Source: Liolophura sinensis (taxonomy: Eukaryota; Mollusca; Polyplacophora; Chitonida; Chitonidae). From it: 64,000 bases of DNA. Below, one piece after another: positions 21,930 to 32,316 of this stretch. Position 1 is the stretch's first letter. The number at the start of each line of letters is the position of its first letter. The position numbers were made by a program, and so were the translations under genes. The notes beneath the pieces were generated by a model that was not told the DNA's origin, ran no database searches, and saw only the letters and a program-made list of their open reading frames with translations. The stretch covers positions 18,783,338-18,847,337 of the forward strand of contig NC_088302.1 of assembly GCF_032854445.1 (NCBI RefSeq). The letters run 5' to 3'.

Positions 21930-24234
21930 CTCCCAAAACGGCTAATAAGGTTAATAAGGCTGCATTATCGAACATATAAACTTTATCCAGTTATGTGGGC
22001 GTTTTACTAAAACAAATAAACACAGGACGAGTTGTAACAATTTATACATGGTGTTATTGACATGAGCTTTCGAGAGCTACTTCTCCCATCATCATACACA
22101 GTGCACACTTGTACCATTCTATAGATGGTGTTATTGATACTTGTACCATTGATGTTATATTGTGTTACTGATATGAGCTTTCGAGAGAATTTAAAGGTTT
22201 CTTAAACCTTAAGATGCAAATGTTTATTTTTAGTGCCATTTTTACACATGACAAACAATATACGCCAAAGGAAATTAGTTACCAGATCTAGGGAAGTTCC
22301 AGGACGCAAGTTAAATGCTGTCCATTTTAGTCTGGGCTACTTTTTCTGCTTCAGAGAACAGATTTTGATACTGTCTCGAACGAGTTACGGCGTACAGGAC
22401 GTGGTACTGTCAAGTAACTCCAGCTATTGCTCTACGTTCGAGACCACTGGATCCAGTCAAGTCAGTGCAAGTTTGTCGCCAAAACAAGGTTTTATCCGCG
22501 GATCATGAAGCCTAATAGCTGGAACCAGAGACCATTTCGGCTTTGTATTAAATCTCACATATCTCCTTTATCAGCTCATTAAAATAAAAGCTATCCGTGA
22601 GTGGGAAATATGGATTTTTAATCAGACTCATTCTGAACTGTCACCGCAAATAAGAGAAAAACCCGGCCAAATTTACACTTCTGAAACCTGGATGTGGTCT
22701 AGTCGGCATGATGACCTGCCAGACGTGGAAAGAGCATCCTGGACTAGAGTTTATCTCGCATCGTGCAGATATGGAGCTTCTCATCAATAACAACATATTT
22801 ACCTGTCACACAGATACATAAGACTTTGATCAGTACTGTAGTCATAAATAGTGCTCTGGTGCCATTTTCAAAATTTCTCTCTAAATACTTGTATATGTCG
22901 TACAAAAAAATAAAAAATAAAACAACAACAACAACAAAAACAAACAAACAAACAGTGTATGAGTTTGTAAAAAATCATACAGACATATTTAGACTACACT
23001 TTTCTGTCAGACACACAATAACCATGTTAAACGTCATCCATTTTATTATAATCCCTCAAGGTGAAAATGTCACAGACATTGTAGCCTAAGCCTCAATCAA
23101 CATACAAGTGTAAAAACTTCTTGAGCAAATACTGAGCTGGTGACTGCATGCATTAAGGATTGGTCGTTGCAAGGGTCCTATATTCGGCGATCAAAACTGG
23201 AAAGTCAAGATCATTGTCATTAGATCTTCACGGATTGGTGATAAAATCACGGAATGACAGGTATGAAATTATATGTGAATTTGCACTCGAACAGAATTTA
23301 TAAAAAAAAAGCAAAAAAAATACATCTAAAAATACTACACTGTTCGAAAAATGGGGTCGAGTTCACAATAGCGTTAATAACACATAACCGCCATGCTTAT
23401 GTAATACATATACATATAGGCCTGAAAATAAAAGACAACAAATAGTAAAGCCTTAGTTATTTCGGAAAAAACACAACTAAACCACCACGGCCATTTTCTT
23501 CTGAGGCGCTGGACAACTCTATAAATCAACTTTTAATCTGAAATTCTTACTAAGTCATTGGACACGCCATGCTAGAGAAACAGGAGGGTCGATGTCGAGT
23601 CACTTATACTGTTATATATATATATATGGTCTACCGTTATCATTTCTTCTGAGAGGTCCTGGAGTCGTACCAGTAATTTCAAAGCTACAGTCCCTTTTAT
23701 GCATTGTTTGAAGCGGTGCAGACAAAGAAGATATCAGTTGTGGAGCCCTAAAGTCCCTTGATACAAATACATGCAAGATAACAAGACACATCAGTTTTTC
23801 AAATTGGAAATTTGACAATGTGTCAAATTTGACAAATCGGATTGAAATGGTTCCCCAGGGCCGATTTGTATGTGTTATTTAGCGAGACATATCAACACAG
23901 GAGGCATAGATCAATGGCTTTTCCCGTGTTAAAAAAAAAACACACACACAATGGAAAGAAAATTTGAGGTTGTGAGTTCGTCAATGTCCGGCGCCATATT
24001 GGATGTTTCTCGCCAAAGGGAAGAGACATAATAAGACAACGGGTTGAAGTGGCCGCTGTGCAGGTGAAATGGTTCATTTGCTTTCATTACTGTATTTATG
24101 TGAGCGTCAGACAGTGAGGATCTGGCTTCGGAAGTTGCTGGCGCAGTTGACGGCGCTGATTATACTGAATAAGTCGATACAAGTCAAAAAGTGTACTCCT
24201 ATTCCAGCCCGTTGATTCTCTGCTCTGTAACTGA
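21930..24234. other. AT-rich single-copy DNA with simple repeats
   Basis: Holds (CAA)n/(CAAA)n at 22920-22955, (TA)n at 23613-23627 and a run of A at 23931-23940 followed by (AC)n. No gene could be supported. Confidence 0.45.
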
Positions 24235-25300
24235 TATTACGCTTGATCTGATCATCTCTGCTGAATACTGACAATGTTCTATTGTGATGTGAACCCACAG
24301 GTTATCTGGATTGTTCTGAGAAACTGACGGTTGCAGTGTAAACAATACACATACTGCTCTGACCTGACACATCGCTTGATCCGAGTATCTCTGCAGAATA
24401 CTGACAATGTGCCACTGTGATGTAAACAATCCACAGGTTACCTTGACTGATATTACACTTCACCTGTGAATCTCTATATAGAATACTGACAAATGTGCCA
24501 TTATGATGTAAACAATCCACAGGTTACCAAGATTGATATTACGCTTCACTTGGGAATCTCCGCATAGAATACTGACTACGTGCCACTGTGATGTAAACAA
24601 TCCACAGGTTACATTGACTGATAATACACTTCACCTGAGAATCTATAAAGAATACTGACTATGTGCCACGGTGATGTAAACAATCCACATGTTACCCTGA
24701 TTGACATTACACTTCACATGTGAATCTCCGAATAGAATACTGACAATGTGCCGTTGTGATGTAAACAATCCACAGGTTACCTTGATGGACATTACACTTC
24801 AACTGAGAATCTCCGCATAGAATTCTTACAATATGCCACTGTGATGTAAACAATCCACAGGTTACCTTGGTTGACATTTCACTTCACCTGAGAATATTCG
24901 AATAGAATACTGACAATGTGCGACTGTGATGTAAACAATCCACAGGTTACCTTGATTGACATTACACTTCACCTGAGAATCTCCCTATAGAATACTGGCT
25001 ACGAGCTAGCGTGATGTAAACAATTCACAGGTTATCTTAATTGTTATTACACTCCACCTGAAAACCTATACAGGATATTGACAATGTGCCACTGTGATGT
25101 AAACAATCCACAGGTTACCCTGTGACATTACATTTCACCTGAGAATCTCCGTATAGAATACTGACAAATATGCCAATGTGATGTAAACAATCCACAAGTC
25201 ACCCTGATTGACATTATACTTCACCTGAGAATCTCCGTATAGAAAACTGACAATGTGCCACTGTGATGTAAACAATCCACAAATTACCTTGATTGATATT
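24235..25300. repeat. 85-bp minisatellite, about 12 units
   Basis: The word GATGTAAACAATCCACAGGT recurs at steps of 83-86 bp (for example near 24419, 24505, 24590, 24673, 24758, 24843, 24928), with neighbouring words AGAATACTGACAATGTGCCA and CACTTCACCTGAGAATCTCC. Units differ by substitutions and small indels, so the array is moderately old. Nearly every unit carries GTAAACAA, a forkhead-type core. The array is cut by a SINE1 fragment at 25305, with related sequence after it (TTTACACATATTCCGCAGGT, TCACCTGACTGATATGACG). Confidence 0.95.
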
Positions 25301-25304
25301 ACTT

Positions 25305-25457
25305 CTAGTACAGGAGCCTCTCACCAATGTGGTAGCTGAGAGTTCAAGTTCAGTTCATGCTGGCTCCTCTCCGATCTTAGCCTTCGTTCGAAGATGTGTC
25401 AGCAGCCTGCAGGTGGCCGTGGGTTCCCCGGGCACTTCCCGGTTTCCTCCCCACTCT
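25305..25457 (+). mobile_element. SINE1 fragment
   Basis: CAGGAGCCTCTCACCAATGT, GAGTTCAAGTTCAGTTCATG, TGTCAGCAGCCTGCAGGTGG and CGGTTTCCTCCCCAC match the SINE1 middle section. Both ends are missing. Confidence 0.8.
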
Positions 25458-25570
25458 GTAGAACATCTGTTTACCTGTTTACACATATTCCGCAGGTTCA
25501 CCTGACTGATATGACGTCTAGTCTGAGTTTGTGTATATAGTCACGCTTAAATGTGATGCATACATCCATG

Positions 25571-25815
25571 GGTTACCCATCTGAAAAATAGCTGGAAGCT
25601 CAAGGCCAAATGGTTGGATTCTCCCTTATAACCTGTTGGCGGTTTATTGCCCGTCTGCAAAGTAGTTGAAACTCACTGGCCAAATGATTGGACACCCGAT
25701 GGAACTATGATGGCCGTCCATTACCCGTCTGCAAAGTAGCTGAAAACTAACAAATCACCGGATACATGACTGTACCCTGAGGACCGTCCTTTACTCTTGC
25801 GCAAAGTAGCTACAT
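25571..25815. repeat. 75-bp satellite, diverged outlying units
   Basis: GTCTGCAAAGTAGTTGAAAC, TCACTGGCCAAATGATTGGA and TGATGGCCGTCCATTACCCG recur, matching the main array at 28312-30553. About three units are followed by unrelated DNA (25816-26084) and further outliers at 26085-26200. Confidence 0.8.
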
Positions 25816-26197
25816 TCTATGCATCGAAACAGACATTCGTATACCAACTGCCAACCAATAAGGACGTTCAAGGTCAATAATAGCAAGGCCAATTCCCAAA
25901 ACGACGTGTAACACAAACCACCCAAAAAGTATATAAAGTATGAAATTAGACCGGAATCATGCAAAGAGACAACGTCAACAGTTTTTAATGATGTTTGAAA
26001 CACACAAGGTATGTTCTAGGCGAATAAGTGAAATCTGCATTGATATCGTGTACCATGCTAGTGTATAAGTTGCCGTTACTGTAGAAGTTCACAGGCCGAA
26101 TGACTTGATAACCAAATGTACCCTGATGGCAGTCCGTTACCGGCAGTCTGCAAAATGGCTGGAAACTCCCATGCGAAATGACTGGTCAGCCGTTTGT

Positions 26198-26415
26198 ACC
26201 ATGATGGTGTCGCTGTAAATTTACAGCCCAAACGCCATGTTACCTGCTTGTGTTACGATGCTGGATATATATTTCTTTGCAAAGTAGCTTCATGGAACCT
26301 ATATACAAAGCCTAACACGGGTTTATTATTAGAGTATGGACGGTAAGATATCCATTTGTTGCCCTGGACGTCTTGGAAATGTATACAAAATGTACATCTT
26401 CAGTCAAAATCGCCA
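26198..26415. repeat. Left bracket of the 75-bp satellite
   Basis: The words ACCATGATGGTGTCGC, GTAAATTTACAGCCCAAA, TTCATGGAACCTATATA, ATCCATTTGTTGCCCTGG and GACGTCTTGGAAATGTATAC occur in the same order and orientation at 31442-31735. The two copies are diverged direct repeats enclosing the array. Confidence 0.7.
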
Positions 26416-26464
26416 AACTTGATATGGTTGCATTCAAAGAGTAGCTGAAACACATATCTTTGAG

Positions 26465-26590
26465 AGGGCTTATGCTGGCCTTCCCTCCTGTCGTACGTAA
26501 GAAGGTCTTGCAGCAACCTGCAAGTCGTGGATTTCTCGGGGCTTTCCCCGGTTTCCACCAACGATATTGTTGGCCGCCGTCGTATAAGTG
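26465..26590 (+). mobile_element. SINE1 fragment
   Basis: GCTTATGCTGGCCTTCCCTC, AAGGTCTTGCAGCAACCTGC, GGTTTCCACCAACGATATTG and TTGGCCGCCGTCGTATAAGT match the SINE1 core. Head and tail are lacking. Confidence 0.8.
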
Positions 26591-26651
26591 GAAACTCAAA
26601 GCCAAATGGTTGAATTCTCGTTTGTATCCTGATGGCGGCCCAATACATATA

Positions 26652-28309
26652 CAGTCACGGAAAAAATTATTAGACCACTCATATTTTCTTTGGTTTCTTG
26701 TTCATTTTAATGCCTGGCAACCCTAAAGGTGTATTAACCGAAGATTACAATGAATACGACAAAAATCCAGCTGATTCCATAATACTTTGTCGTATTTGAT
26801 ATGCTTTAAGGTCAGTTTTATTCCTAGGGTGTATGCGAGGCAATTTCATGGTTTCCATTTACATGCAAACTTACATAAAGAGTGGTTTAATGTTTACATG
26901 TAGGCTTACCTAAATAGGGGTCTCTTGTTTATACATTAAGACGCAGCACAACTCGGTAGTTGTCAGCTCTCATAATGCCTAAAACGAAAGAATTATGTGG
27001 AGCCAGAAAGGCAGCCATCTTGGCACAGCTGGATACTGGATTGAGCGAGCGACAAGTGGCCAAAAAACTGAAGATCTCTAAGACAGCAGTTCATTACACC
27101 AAGAAAAAGCAAGCCGAACATGGTACTACAAAACTGCTAGCTGGTCGAGGCAGGAAACGTCTTTCTACCCCACGAGATGACCAAGCACTCATCCGGTCCT
27201 GTATCAAGAATCGTCGTCAGACCTCCAGAGACCTTACAAATGAGTGGGCATTGTCAACAAATGTGACTTGTTCAGCAAGAACAGTTCGAAACCGACTTCT
27301 TGAAGCTGGTCTAAAGTCGCACAGGGCACGGAAAAAGCCCTTCATCAACGAGAGGCAGCGGAAGGCCCGCTTGCGTTTTGCGAGGGATCACAAGAATTGG
27401 ACTGTTGATGATTGGGCTAAAGTTCTCTTCAGTGATGAATCCAATTTTGAGTTGATGCCTACTCCAGCCAACTTACTGGTTAGGAGGAAGCCTGGGGAAG
27501 CCTACAAACCAGACTGCCTTGCTCCTACTGTAAAGCATGGGGGTGGATCAGTGATGATCTGGGGTTGTTTCAGTATGGGTGGAACAGGACAGATGCAGTT
27601 GTGTGAAGGGAGAATGAACCAAGTCACATACAGAGCTACTCTTGAAAACAGTCTTCTTCCATCAGCTGCTAAACTCTTTCCTGGCTCGAATGACTGGATT
27701 TTCCAACAAGACAATGCCCCTTGCCACACGGCAAGGTCAGTTAAAACCTGGATAGAGAACCGGAACATTCGAACCATGAATTGGCCTGCTCAGTCACCTG
27801 ATCTGAATCCAATTGAAAACCTGTGGAATATTATCAAGTTCAAAATGGAGAACCACAAGCCCAAAAACAAAGCAAATTTGTTCGAATTTTTGCAACAGGA
27901 ATGGGCTGCTGTGACCGCAGGGCAATGTAACAAACTGGTGGAGAGCATGCCAAGGCGCATGGCTGCAGTCATCAAAAACAATGGGCATGCAATCAAGTAC
28001 TAACTCCCGTGTGAGACTGAGAGTCATGTGACTACGTGACTAGGAGACAGGAGAAAAAATGAAATGCCAAAATGTTTTTGAGAATACAGTTGCCACATCT
28101 ACAGATGTATGAACTTAAGTGATTTTGGTCATTGTCAAGAAAGTCATAGAGAACTGATAGATATCACCTCTTAAATAAAACCCTTATGAACTATTTCTGT
28201 TTTCATCACTTTCTTTGCCCAAACAAATGTTCCTTCAGTTGTGCAAGGTTTTAAAATGAACAAGAAATGGGAGAAAGCAAGGGTGGTCTAATAATTTTTT
28301 CCATGACTG
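26652..28309 (+). mobile_element. Complete Tc1-like DNA transposon
   Basis: The 1658-bp element is bounded by 59-bp inverted repeats (26652-26710 and 28251-28309) with nine mismatches. The outer 20 bases read CAGTCACGGAAAAAATTATT on the left and CAGTCATGGAAAAAATTATT on the reversed right. TA at 26650-26651 and 28310-28311 is the target duplication. It sits inside a unit of the 75-bp satellite: deleting the element and one TA restores the unit's length against other copies. It contains one uninterrupted transposase gene and AATAAA at 28174-28179. Everything needed for autonomy appears present, though inverted-repeat divergence suggests it is not brand new. Confidence 0.97.
26975..28003 (+). 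CDS. Tc1-like transposase, DD34E, uninterrupted
   Basis: This 342-residue protein would bind the element's inverted repeats and catalyse cut-and-paste transposition into TA sites. The N-terminal half (about residues 1-115) has two helix-turn-helix parts, the first around GLSERQVAKKLKISKTAVHY, with the linker GRGRKR in the place of the AT-hook-like GRPR motif. The catalytic domain shows the first Asp in FSDESNF, the Tc1 signature VKHGGGSVMIWGCFS, the second Asp in FQQDNAPCHT, and Glu in SPDLNPIENLW. Thirty-four residues separate the second Asp and the Glu, hence DD34E. Length matches the usual 340-350 residues. I start at ATG 26975 because the in-frame upstream TTG at 26960 is not a eukaryotic start. 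No stop or frameshift is visible and no intron is needed. Expression would depend on the host. Copy number elsewhere is unknown. Confidence 0.97.
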   Translation: MPKTKELCGARKAAILAQLDTGLSERQVAKKLKISKTAVHYTKKKQAEHGTTKLLAGRGRKRLSTPRDDQALIRSCIKNRRQTSRDLTNEWALSTNVTCSARTVRNRLLEAGLKSHRARKKPFINERQRKARLRFARDHKNWTVDDWAKVLFSDESNFELMPTPANLLVRRKPGEAYKPDCLAPTVKHGGGSVMIWGCFSMGGTGQMQLCEGRMNQVTYRATLENSLLPSAAKLFPGSNDWIFQQDNAPCHTARSVKTWIENRNIRTMNWPAQSPDLNPIENLWNIIKFKMENHKPKNKANLFEFLQQEWAAVTAGQCNKLVESMPRRMAAVIKNNGHAIKY

Positions 28310-28311
28310 TA

Positions 28312-30553
28312 TACAAAGTAGTTGAAACTCACCGGCCAAATTACTGGATACCCGATTGTCCCATGACGGCCGTCCACTACCCGTCTGCAAAGTAGTTGTA
28401 ACTCACAGGATAAATGTCTGGATACCCGATTGTACAATGACGGCCGCCCATTTCTCGTATGCAAAGTAGCTGGAACTTGCAGGCCAAATGACTGTACCAT
28501 GAAGACCGTCCATTACCCGTCTGCAAAGCAGCTGGAAGGTCACAGGCAAGCTGACTGGATACCCTATTGTACAATGAAGATCGTCCATTACCCGTCTCCA
28601 AAGCAGATAGAACTCACCGGCCACATGGATGGGTATCCGATTGTACATTAAAGGTAGTCCTTTACCCGTTTGCAAAGTAGTTGGAACTTGAAGGCCAAAT
28701 GACTGGATACCCAATTGTACCATGAAAATCGTCCATTACCCGTCTGAAATGTAGCCGGAAGTTCACAGGCCAAATACTGGATACCCGATTGTACGTTGAA
28801 GGTCGTCCATTACCCGTCTGCAAAGTAGTTGGAACTTACTGGTCAAATGACTGGATACCCGGTTATACCATGAAGACCGTCCATAACCCGTATGCAAAGT
28901 ACCTGGAAACTCACAGGCCAAATGACTGGATACCCGGTTATACCATGAAGACCGTCCACTGGGTGTCTGCAAAGTAGCTGGAAGTTCACAGGCCAAATGA
29001 CTGGATACCTGATAGTACGTTGAAGGTCGTCCATTACCCGTATGCAAAGTAGTTGGAACTCACCTGCCACATGGCTGGATACCCGACTGTATCATGACGG
29101 CCGTCCATTACCCGTATGCAAAGTAGTTGGAACTTACTGGTCAAATGACTGGATACCCTTTTATACCATGAAGACCGTCCATTGGGTGTCTGCAAAGTAG
29201 CTGGAAGTTCACAGGCCAAATGACTGGATACCCGATCGTACGTTGAAGACCGTCCATAACCCGTATGCAAAGTACCTGGAAACTCACAGGCCAAATGACT
29301 GGAAACCCGAATATACCATGAAGATGGTCCATTGTGTGTCTGCAAAGTAGCTGGGTCTGCCAGCAGCCTGCGGATGGTCGTGGGTTTCCCCCGGGCTGTG
29401 CCCGGTTTCCACCGACCATAATGCTGGCCCCCCGTCGTATAAGTGAAATATTCTTGAGTACGGCGTAAAACACCAATCAAATAAATAAATAAATAAAATA
29501 CAAAGTAGCTGGAAGTTCACAGGCCAAATGACTGAATACCCGATTGTACGTTGAAGGTCGTCCATTACACGCCTGCAAAGTAGCTGGAAACTCATCGGCC
29601 ACATGACTGGGTATCCGATTGTAGATTGAAAGCCGTCCATTACCCGTATGTAAAGTAGTTGGAACTTGAAGGCAAACTGACTGGATACCCGATTGTACCA
29701 TGAAGATCGTCCATTAACCGTCTGCAAAGTAGTTGGAACTTATCGGCCACATGACTGGGTATCCGATTGTAGATTGAAGATCGTCCATTGCCCGAAACTC
29801 ACCGACCAAGTGAGTGGATACCCAAATATACCACGAAGACCGTCCATTGTGTGTGTGCAAAGTAGTTGGAAATCACCGGCCACATGGCTGGATACCCGAT
29901 TATACCATGAAGACCGTCCATTACCCGTACGCAAAGTAGTTGGAAATCACTGGCCACATGGCTGGATACCGGATTATACCACGAAGACCGTCCATTACCC
30001 GTATGCAAAGTAGCTGGAAACTCACAGGCAAACTGACTGGATACCCAATTGTATCATGAAGATCGTCCATTACCCTTCAGCACAGTAGTTGGAACTTGAA
30101 CGCCAAATGACTGGATACCCGATTGTACGTTGAAGGTCGTCCTTTACCCGCATGGAAGGTAGCTGGAAACTCACAGGCAAAATGAGTGGATATCCGCTTG
30201 TACCATGATGACCGTTCTTATCTCGTCTGCGCAGTAGCGGGAATCTCACATGCCAAATGGCTGGATACCCAATTGTACCATGATGGTAGCCCATTACCCG
30301 CATGCAAAGTAGGTGGAAACTCATTGACCAAATGATTGGATACCCAGTTGTACCACGGTGGCCATCCTTTACCCGTATGCAAAGAATCTGGAAACTCACA
30401 GGCTAAAAGACTACATAACCGATTGTACCATGTTGGCCGTTCTTTACCAGTCTGCAAAGTGGTTCGAAACTGACAGGCCAAATGACTGGTCACCCCACTG
30501 TGCCATCCTTTAGGCCTACCCATCTGGAAAGTAGTTGGAAACTCATTGGCCAA
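28312..30553. repeat. 75-bp satellite, main array
   Basis: About 28 units of the form GCAAAGTAGTTGGAAACTCA, CAGGCCAAATGACTGGATAC, CCGATTGTACCATGAAGACC, GTCCATTACCCGTCT recur at steps of 74-76 bp, some shortened. Sub-variants differ in the middle word (GTACCATGA / GTACGTTGA / GTAGATTGA) and occur in blocks, for example near 28900-29300, implying local multi-unit duplications. The period of 75 bp keeps minus-strand frames open with a 25-residue repeat, which accounts for all the 90-148-codon frames here. It is interrupted by SINE1 at 29355-29500. Confidence 0.95.
29355..29500 (+). mobile_element. SINE1, 5'-truncated, nested in satellite
   Basis: Begins GTCTGCCAGCAGCCTGCGGA and ends with the standard core and (AAAT)n tail. 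The 12-bp exact direct repeat CAAAGTAGCTGG at 29343-29354 and 29501-29512 is a target-site duplication of satellite sequence. It closely resembles the copy at 61331, so it is among the younger insertions. Confidence 0.93.
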
Positions 30554-30554
30554 A

Positions 30555-31262
30555 TGGGGAAGAGTAACACCTAAGACTTTGAAAGAGGGAGTTGTAACGC
30601 TCGGCGTTCAGCATGAACGGGATACTGCAACGACTGGTTGACCCGTATCAGTATAATGGCTCGGGCGGGCGACTTACTTGCCTTTGGTAAGGCGTCTCAG
30701 TGAAGCAGCACTATATGGACACAGGCCCCCATCACAACTTCCGTTTTTACGAATGTAATTCTGTGTATTTTAGGTTGTAAAGTCTTTTTTGCTGCCAGCC
30801 TACCGTTTTAAGTGTACAGGTGCATGCTTGCTATCAAAATGATGGAAATTGTTTAAGCTTTGGGCAGGTATGAGTTTTAATGATGAAAGTTTGAAATTCT
30901 GGGCGTGAGGACACAAGGAAATAAGGTGGTGATGAAGCTGTGAGTGACATCCCCTTGGCGTTGCAAGGCACCCCTCCCAGCTGCTGGCATGGAAAGGTCC
31001 AGATTTTGACGGTCAACCTATGTCAAGATTTTTACGGCTTCTTTCTCACAGGCTGGGCCAGGTATGCACCAAAGCTTATTGGCCTCGGAATGTTTGGGAC
31101 TGAGCTACAGCGCTGAATTAATGGGAGTCTTTGGCCAGATAAAAGAGCGGTGGAAATCCGGCCTGCGACAAGGAGGCACATTACATGCACTCTAAGGATT
31201 CCTTCGTCGTTATATGACTGAAAAATTGTTAAGCACGACGTTAAACCTCAAGCACTCATTCA
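30555..31262 (+). mobile_element. SINE2-type element with about 400 bp of extra internal sequence
   Basis: The 5' part (30555 to about 30718: ACACCTAAGACTTTGAAAGA, GCAACGACTGGTTGACCCGT, TAATGGCTCGGGCGGG, TTTGGTAAGGCG) and the 3' part (about 31138-31262: TAAAAGAGCGGTGGAAATCC, GACAAGGAGGCACATTACAT, ATATGACTGAAAAATTGTTA, AGCACGACGTTAAACCTCAA, CACT tail) match the copies at 2325-2590 and 56594-56890. The intervening stretch is absent from both. It lies between ..CACTATA and TAAAAGAG.., so it may be a nested insertion at TA, or this may be a longer subfamily. The whole sits in the 75-bp satellite. Confidence 0.8.
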
Positions 31263-31441
31263 CTCATTGGCCAAATGGCTGGGTATCCGATTGTACCACG
31301 ATCGCCGTCCATTATCCGTTTGCAAAGTAGTTGGAACTCACTGGCCAAATGACTGGATACCCGATTATACCCTGATGGCCGTCCATTATCCGTCCAAAAA
31401 GTAGCTGGAAACTCACAGACCAAATGACTGGATACCCGGGT
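31262..31441. repeat. 75-bp satellite, right-hand units
   Basis: Two to three units (GGCCAAATGGCTGGGTATCC, GTTTGCAAAGTAGTTGGAAC, TGATGGCCGTCCATTATCCG) follow the SINE2 insertion and run into the right bracket. Confidence 0.9.
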
Positions 31442-31735
31442 ATACCATGATGGTGTCGCGTGGTCTATCTGTAACATACCTGTAAATTTGCAGCCCAAAG
31501 ATTATTAAGATTATTGATTAAGTAGATTCATGGAACCTGTGTATAGAGCATAATAATGGCCTAATAATAAACGGAAACTGGACCATGAACTCCTTTCATA
31601 TCTGGCTATGAGGGTTGATTTTCCCAGATTATGCTCTTGCATCAGATTATGGACGAAATTTCGAAGTTGAACACCCTAGTATCCATTTGTTGATCCGGAC
31701 GTCTTGGAAATATATACATTTTTTCATTAAAAGTC
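31442..31735. repeat. Right bracket of the 75-bp satellite
   Basis: Direct-repeat partner of 26198-26415: ACCATGATGGTGTCGC, GTAAATTTGCAGCCCAAA, TTCATGGAACCTGTGTATAG, TATCCATTTGTTGATCCGGA and CGTCTTGGAAATATATAC. This copy has about 80 bp in the middle that the left copy lacks. Confidence 0.7.
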
Positions 31736-31830
31736 GCCGCACACACGACACATGTGTTTGTTAAACGACAAACTATAGTAGGGATACGGTTTGGATACAC
31801 AATAAAACTATATTCATCCGTATAATACAG

Positions 31831-32072
31831 CCCTATGCAAGCACTCCGACATCAAGCCTCAGTTTATCCTGCAGCAGCGTGTAGAAAACAAGGGAAGATT
31901 TGCGGTGTGGAGAAATGTAGGAATAATTCAGTGTATGCCGTCTCATACAGACAGTGATGTGACGGCAGAGATAGACGAGGCCTCAACTCATGCCATGGAG
32001 CACGTTTTCCGTGACATCACTGACAGAGACCGACACATCTGCGAGATTGTGGTGTTACGCGGAGTTAAATAG
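31831..32072 (+). CDS. Candidate 3'-terminal coding exon, unknown protein
   Basis: A frame open from 31806 to the TAG at 32070-32072 reads as a credible protein C-terminus: SDIKPQFILQQRVENKGRF near the start, HTDSDVTAEIDEAST, then HVFRDITDRDRHICEIVVLRG. It uses varied codons with many C/G third positions, unlike its AT-rich flank. A possible acceptor (TATAATACAG) precedes 31831, giving 80 codons. Another (CCTATGCAAG) precedes 31842. There is no good start ATG at the 5' end, so it would be a last exon or a retrocopy fragment. I do not recognise the family. Upstream exons would have to lie beyond the satellite or be lost. A chance frame of this length is possible. Confidence 0.35.
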
Positions 32073-32316
32073 ATCCGCCAGTTCATCACGCCTTCAAGTC
32101 TGTTCGGATGGTTGAAGGAAGTCTTACGTCGTGCTGGCTTACACCCCTTGCAAAATTTCCTATAGAATGTCAGTTTCTTTGCTCTTAAATGCTAAATTGA
32201 CTGGACGAATCTCGACGTCTGTATCATTTCCATGAAAGTTAATTTCATTACTGTTTAGACGTCATTTCCATCCATGTGGAAAACAGAAATTCATTGCAGA
32301 ATTATATGCGTCTAAT

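Noticed and set aside
24235-25300. CRISPR-like repeat with about 60-bp spacers
   Set aside because: The sequence between the GATGTAAACAATCCACAGG words is itself conserved from unit to unit, so it is a minisatellite.
26960-26974. TTG start five codons upstream of the transposase ATG
   Set aside because: Animal nuclear genes start with ATG in nearly all cases, and the family's proteins begin with the MPK-type sequence encoded from 26975.
29034-29727. Minus-strand frames of 147-148 codons with 25-residue repeats
   Set aside because: They lie wholly in the 75-bp satellite and a SINE1 copy. The period is a multiple of 3, several frames are open at once, and no start or splice context fits.
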